From an uncultured Tenacibaculum sp. (GTDB lineage Bacteria; Bacteroidota; Bacteroidia; Flavobacteriales; Flavobacteriaceae): DNA of 64,000 nt. This document shows, piece by piece, positions 61,418-64,000 of this stretch. A program made the position numbers and the translations under genes. How positions within the stretch are numbered: position 1 is the first letter of the stretch; each line of letters begins with the position of its first letter. The notes under the pieces are model-generated. The model worked only from the letters and a program-made list of their open reading frames with translations. It was not told the origin of the DNA and made no database searches. Where the stretch lies: contig NZ_CANNGG010000001.1 of the NCBI RefSeq assembly GCF_947504135.1, positions 650,020 through 714,019 of the forward strand, read 5' to 3'.

Positions 61418-63364
61418 TTAACTACCAAAAGGAACTAATGTCTTACTAACTTCTTTCTGTATTAGAGAAATAAACTCCTCTATAGTAAATGTTCCTAAAT
61501 CACCTTCACCATGTTTTCTTACAGATACTGTGCCATCTTTTTCTTCTTGTTCACCAACAATAACCATAAAAGGTATTTTGCTAACTTCGGCATCACGTAT
61601 CTTTCTTCCTGTCTTCTCGTTACGGTTATCAACGAGGGCGCGAATTTCGGAATTTTCTAACAAAGTTAAAACTTTTTCGGTATATTTTTGATATTTCTCG
61701 CTGATTGGCAGTACAATAACTTGCTCTGGGGTTAGCCAAAGAGGGAAATTACCACCTGTGTGCTCCAATAAAACAGCAATAAAACGCTCCATAGAACCAA
61801 ATGGTGCACGGTGAATCATTACTGGGCGGTGTAATTGATTGTCAGCACCTTTGTAATGTAAATCAAAACGTTCAGGTAGGTTGTAATCGACTTGAATAGT
61901 ACCTAATTGCCAACTTCTACCTAAAGCATCTTTTACCATAAAGTCTAACTTGGGACCATAAAAAGCAGCTTCACCTTCTTCAACTACATAATCTAAGCCT
62001 TTATCTTTCGCTGCATTGATAATTGCTTGCTCAGCTTTTTCCCAGTTTTCAACCGAACCAATATACTTATCAAGATTCTCCATATCTCTAATAGATACCT
62101 GAGCAGTAAAATCTTCAAAACCTAATGATCCGAATACATATAACACAAGGTCAATTACATTTTTGAATTCTTCATCTAATTGTTCAGGAGTACAGAAAAT
62201 ATGTGCATCATCTTGAGTAAACCCACGTACACGAGTTAAACCATGTAATTCTCCACTTTGTTCATATCTATATACAGTACCAAACTCAGCAAAGCGTTTT
62301 GGTAAATCTTTATATGAATAAGGTTTGTGGTTGTATACCTCACAGTGATGCGGACAGTTCATCGGTTTTAATAAAAACTCCTCATCTTCTTTTGGAGTAG
62401 TAATTGGTTGAAAACTATCTTCACCATACTTCGCATAGTGACCAGAAGTAACATATAACTCTTTCTGACCAATATGTGGAGTCATAACCATTTCGTACCC
62501 TGCTTTCTTTTGAGCAGCTTTTAAGAAATCTTCTAAGCGATTACGTAAAGCAGCACCTTTAGGTAACCATAATGGTAAACCTTGTCCTACTTTTTGAGAA
62601 AAAGTAAAAAGTTCTAACTCCTTACCAAGTTTTCTGTGATCACGCTTTTTAGCTTCTTCAAGTAATTCTAAATATTGTTTTAACTCTTTTTGTTTAGGGA
62701 AAGAAATTCCATAGACACGAGTTAACTGGTTGTTCTTTTCGTCACCGCGCCAATAAGCACCAGCAACATTCATAATTTTTACTGCTTTAATAATTCCTGT
62801 GTTCGGAATATGTCCTCCACGGCATAAGTCAGTAAAATCACTGTGATCACAAAAAGTAATATCACCATCTTCTAAACCTTCAATAAGTTCTACCTTATAT
62901 TGGTTGTTTTGTGCTTTATAGTAGGCTAAAGCATCAGCTTTAGAAATAGAGCGCATTTTAAACTCAGCTTTTTCCCGAGCACGCTCTAAAAATTTCTTTT
63001 CTATTTTATCAAAGTCTTTTTCAGAAATAGTATCTTCTCCAAAATCAACATCATAATAAAAACCATTCTCAATAGCAGGTCCAATAGTTAATTTTGCATT
63101 TGGATAAAAATCTTGAATAGCTTGTGCTAATACGTGAGCAGAGGAATGCCAAAAAGCTTTCTTTCCTGCTGCGTCATTAAAGGTATATAAAACTAACGAG
63201 CCGTCTGTGGTAAGTGGGGTGGTGGTTTCAATGGTGTCTCCTTCAAAACTTGCAGAAATAACATTTCTAGCTAAACCTTCACTAATACTTTTAGCAACAT
63301 CCATTGGAGTGCTGTTGTTTTCAAATTCTTTGACGCTCCCGTCAGGTAATGTAATCTTAATCAT
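61418..63364 (-). CDS. thrS: Threonine--tRNA ligase
   Basis: 648 residues. TGS domain (1-about 62, [22 protein letters not shown]), editing domain with [16 protein letters not shown] (HxxxH) and [19 protein letters not shown], then class II catalytic core with [35 protein letters not shown] and [21 protein letters not shown], then an anticodon-binding domain ([13 protein letters not shown]). It charges tRNA-Thr and clears Ser-tRNA-Thr. First gene of the thrS-infC-rpmI-rplT operon with a consensus promoter 51 bp upstream. No E. coli-style tRNA-like operator is obvious. Confidence 0.97.
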   Translation of the reverse strand: MIKITLPDGSVKEFENNSTPMDVAKSISEGLARNVISASFEGDTIETTTPLTTDGSLVLYTFNDAAGKKAFWHSSAHVLAQAIQDFYPNAKLTIGPAIENGFYYDVDFGEDTISEKDFDKIEKKFLERAREKAEFKMRSISKADALAYYKAQNNQYKVELIEGLEDGDITFCDHSDFTDLCRGGHIPNTGIIKAVKIMNVAGAYWRGDEKNNQLTRVYGISFPKQKELKQYLELLEEAKKRDHRKLGKELELFTFSQKVGQGLPLWLPKGAALRNRLEDFLKAAQKKAGYEMVMTPHIGQKELYVTSGHYAKYGEDSFQPITTPKEDEEFLLKPMNCPHHCEVYNHKPYSYKDLPKRFAEFGTVYRYEQSGELHGLTRVRGFTQDDAHIFCTPEQLDEEFKNVIDLVLYVFGSLGFEDFTAQVSIRDMENLDKYIGSVENWEKAEQAIINAAKDKGLDYVVEEGEAAFYGPKLDFMVKDALGRSWQLGTIQVDYNLPERFDLHYKGADNQLHRPVMIHRAPFGSMERFIAVLLEHTGGNFPLWLTPEQVIVLPISEKYQKYTEKVLTLLENSEIRALVDNRNEKTGRKIRDAEVSKIPFMVIVGEQEEKDGTVSVRKHGEGDLGTFTIEEFISLIQKEVSKTLVPFGS

Positions 63365-63414
63365 TATATATATATGTTATGTATAATTTCCTTACAAGTG
63401 GAAATTTTGAATCG

Positions 63415-63445
63415 CAAAGATATTGTAAAAGCATTTTGTAAACAA
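63415..63445 (-). promoter_or_regulatory. Promoter of the thrS operon
   Basis: On the minus strand TTG (63443-63445), 20 bp, TATCTTTG (63415-63422). Predicted 5' leader is about 45 nt to ATG 63364. Confidence 0.75.
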
Positions 63446-63693
63446 TATATATATAAGGTATTTCAAAAACAGGTCTCATCTCCATTTATTATGCTTAATC
63501 ATTGATTGTAGTTAAAGTTAAACACACTATTTAAAAGGCTTTTTGTTGTGTACTCCCATGTTAGAAATATTAAAATAGTAATAAATATAATAAACAAAGG
63601 TAGGAGAGAGCTATATTATAAAAAACTTCCGAACGTAACTAATTATATAATAATGCATTAAAAATAAGTTATAAAAAAAGGGGAGAAAAGAGG

Positions 63694-63723
63694 TTGTTAA
63701 ATGGAAAAAGGTATCTATATTTG
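63694..63723 (+). promoter_or_regulatory. Rightward promoter 1 near the window end
   Basis: TTG (63694-63696), 19 bp, TATATTTG (63716-63723), followed by CACCCGC exactly as at the two tRNA-Glu genes. Confidence 0.8.
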
Positions 63724-63825
63724 CACCCGCTAAGGAAAAAACGCAAGTTTTTAGAAGTTAGCAAAGTTCATAGAAATAGGTTTAAGATATTTAAAGAAAA
63801 GGTTAAAAAATAGTTTAAATTTTTC

Positions 63826-63857
63826 TTGTTTATTAAAAAATAAAGTGAGTATCTTTG
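63826..63857 (+). promoter_or_regulatory. Rightward promoter 2 near the window end
   Basis: TTG (63826-63828), 21 bp, TATCTTTG (63850-63857), followed by CAGTCCG. Confidence 0.65.
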
Positions 63858-63929
63858 CAGTCCGATTTTTAGGGAAACAGTTCATTAAAATAGTGTAGCA
63901 AAACAAACGAAAAAAACTTCAAAAAAAGT

Positions 63930-63960
63930 TTTGTCAAATTAAAAACAGTTTGTAGTTTTG
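63930..63960 (+). promoter_or_regulatory. Rightward promoter 3 near the window end
   Basis: TTTG (63930-63933), 19 bp, TAGTTTTG (63953-63960), followed by CATCCGC and a 6-bp hairpin CGCTTT/AAAGCG (63965-63979), a layout like the tRNA-Glu leaders. Confidence 0.75.
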
Positions 63961-64000
63961 CATCCGCTTTTACAAAGCGACACGATCACAGAAATTTTGG

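Larger units (their letters stand above)
63446..64000. other. Gene-free region upstream of thrS, probable leader of a stable RNA operon
   Basis: About 550 bp without a supported gene on either strand. It holds three rightward promoters (63694-63960). The spacing, repetition and G/C-starting transcripts suggest an rRNA or tRNA operon beyond the right edge. Confidence 0.6.

Noticed and set aside
1..64000. CRISPR arrays, insertion sequences, prophage or integrative elements
   Set aside because: No regular spaced direct repeats, transposase, integrase or phage structural gene was found. The repeats seen are short, palindromic and intergenic.

Overview
The window looks like ordinary chromosome of a marine-type member of the Flavobacteriaceae (Bacteroidota). 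Tenacibaculum or a close relative is my guess from overall protein similarity, not from a search. The signs are AT-rich DNA, promoters of the Bacteroidota type (TTG or TTTG, about 19-20 bp, then TAnnTTTG), a mevalonate pathway, fused SecDF, an HPRT-adenylate kinase fusion, the purH-mreBCD-mrdA-rodA order, and many exported proteins with short signal peptides ending in AQ. I see no phage, insertion sequence, CRISPR array or large mobile island.

Layout. 1-3.2 kb: a cut NifU-like gene, a FadL/OmpP1-type outer-membrane protein and an Arg/Ser/Asn-rich lipoprotein. 3.3-5.5 kb: proS, two identical tRNA-Glu(UUC) genes each with its own promoter, and rpsT. 5.7-12.9 kb: the rod-shape and elongasome operon (purH, mreB, mreC, mreD, mrdA, rodA). 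13-16.9 kb: a 41-residue peptide gene, a GAF-type methionine sulfoxide reductase, and a likely metal locus (HYC_CC_PP protein, TonB receptor, HMA protein). 16.9-26 kb: rluB-like synthase, then a spread-out isoprenoid region (UbiA prenyltransferase, mevalonate kinase, diphosphomevalonate decarboxylase, GYDIA-type GHMP kinase, HMG-CoA reductase fused to a DinB-like domain). 26-32.3 kb: a peptide-use unit (S9 dipeptidyl peptidase, two POT transporters) and a thioredoxin-like protein. 32.3-37.1 kb: ComEC, ChaN-like protein, lysS. 37.1-37.5 kb: a probable small RNA and structured intergenic repeats. 37.5-42 kb: DUF456, a BlaI/M56 pair behind a perfect 34-bp palindrome, a TPR protein and a TonB_C lipoprotein. 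42-50.2 kb: GH3, DUF2797, HD protein, C-terminal processing protease, surE, lpxB, NlpC/P60 lipoprotein. 50.2-58.2 kb: a frameshifted lipoprotein gene, obg, hpt-adk fusion, secDF, fhs. 58.2-63.4 kb: an XAC2610-like protein, a coiled-coil membrane protein, and the operon thrS-infC-rpmI-rplT. 63.4-64 kb: no gene, but three tandem promoters firing out of the right edge, probably into stable RNA genes.

Most interesting points. infC has no AUG/GUG/UUG that gives a full-length IF3 and almost surely starts at AUA or AUU, which suggests start-codon autoregulation like that of E. coli infC. At 37.2 kb a consensus promoter is followed by four hairpins, the last a rho-independent terminator, which looks like an unannotated small RNA. 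The lipoprotein gene at 50.25-50.73 kb is restored by a single base in an A4/T4 run. The GYDIA-type kinase, translationally coupled to HMG-CoA reductase, is a good candidate for a mevalonate-pathway kinase. Several families of palindromic intergenic repeats and look-alike terminators are spread through the window.
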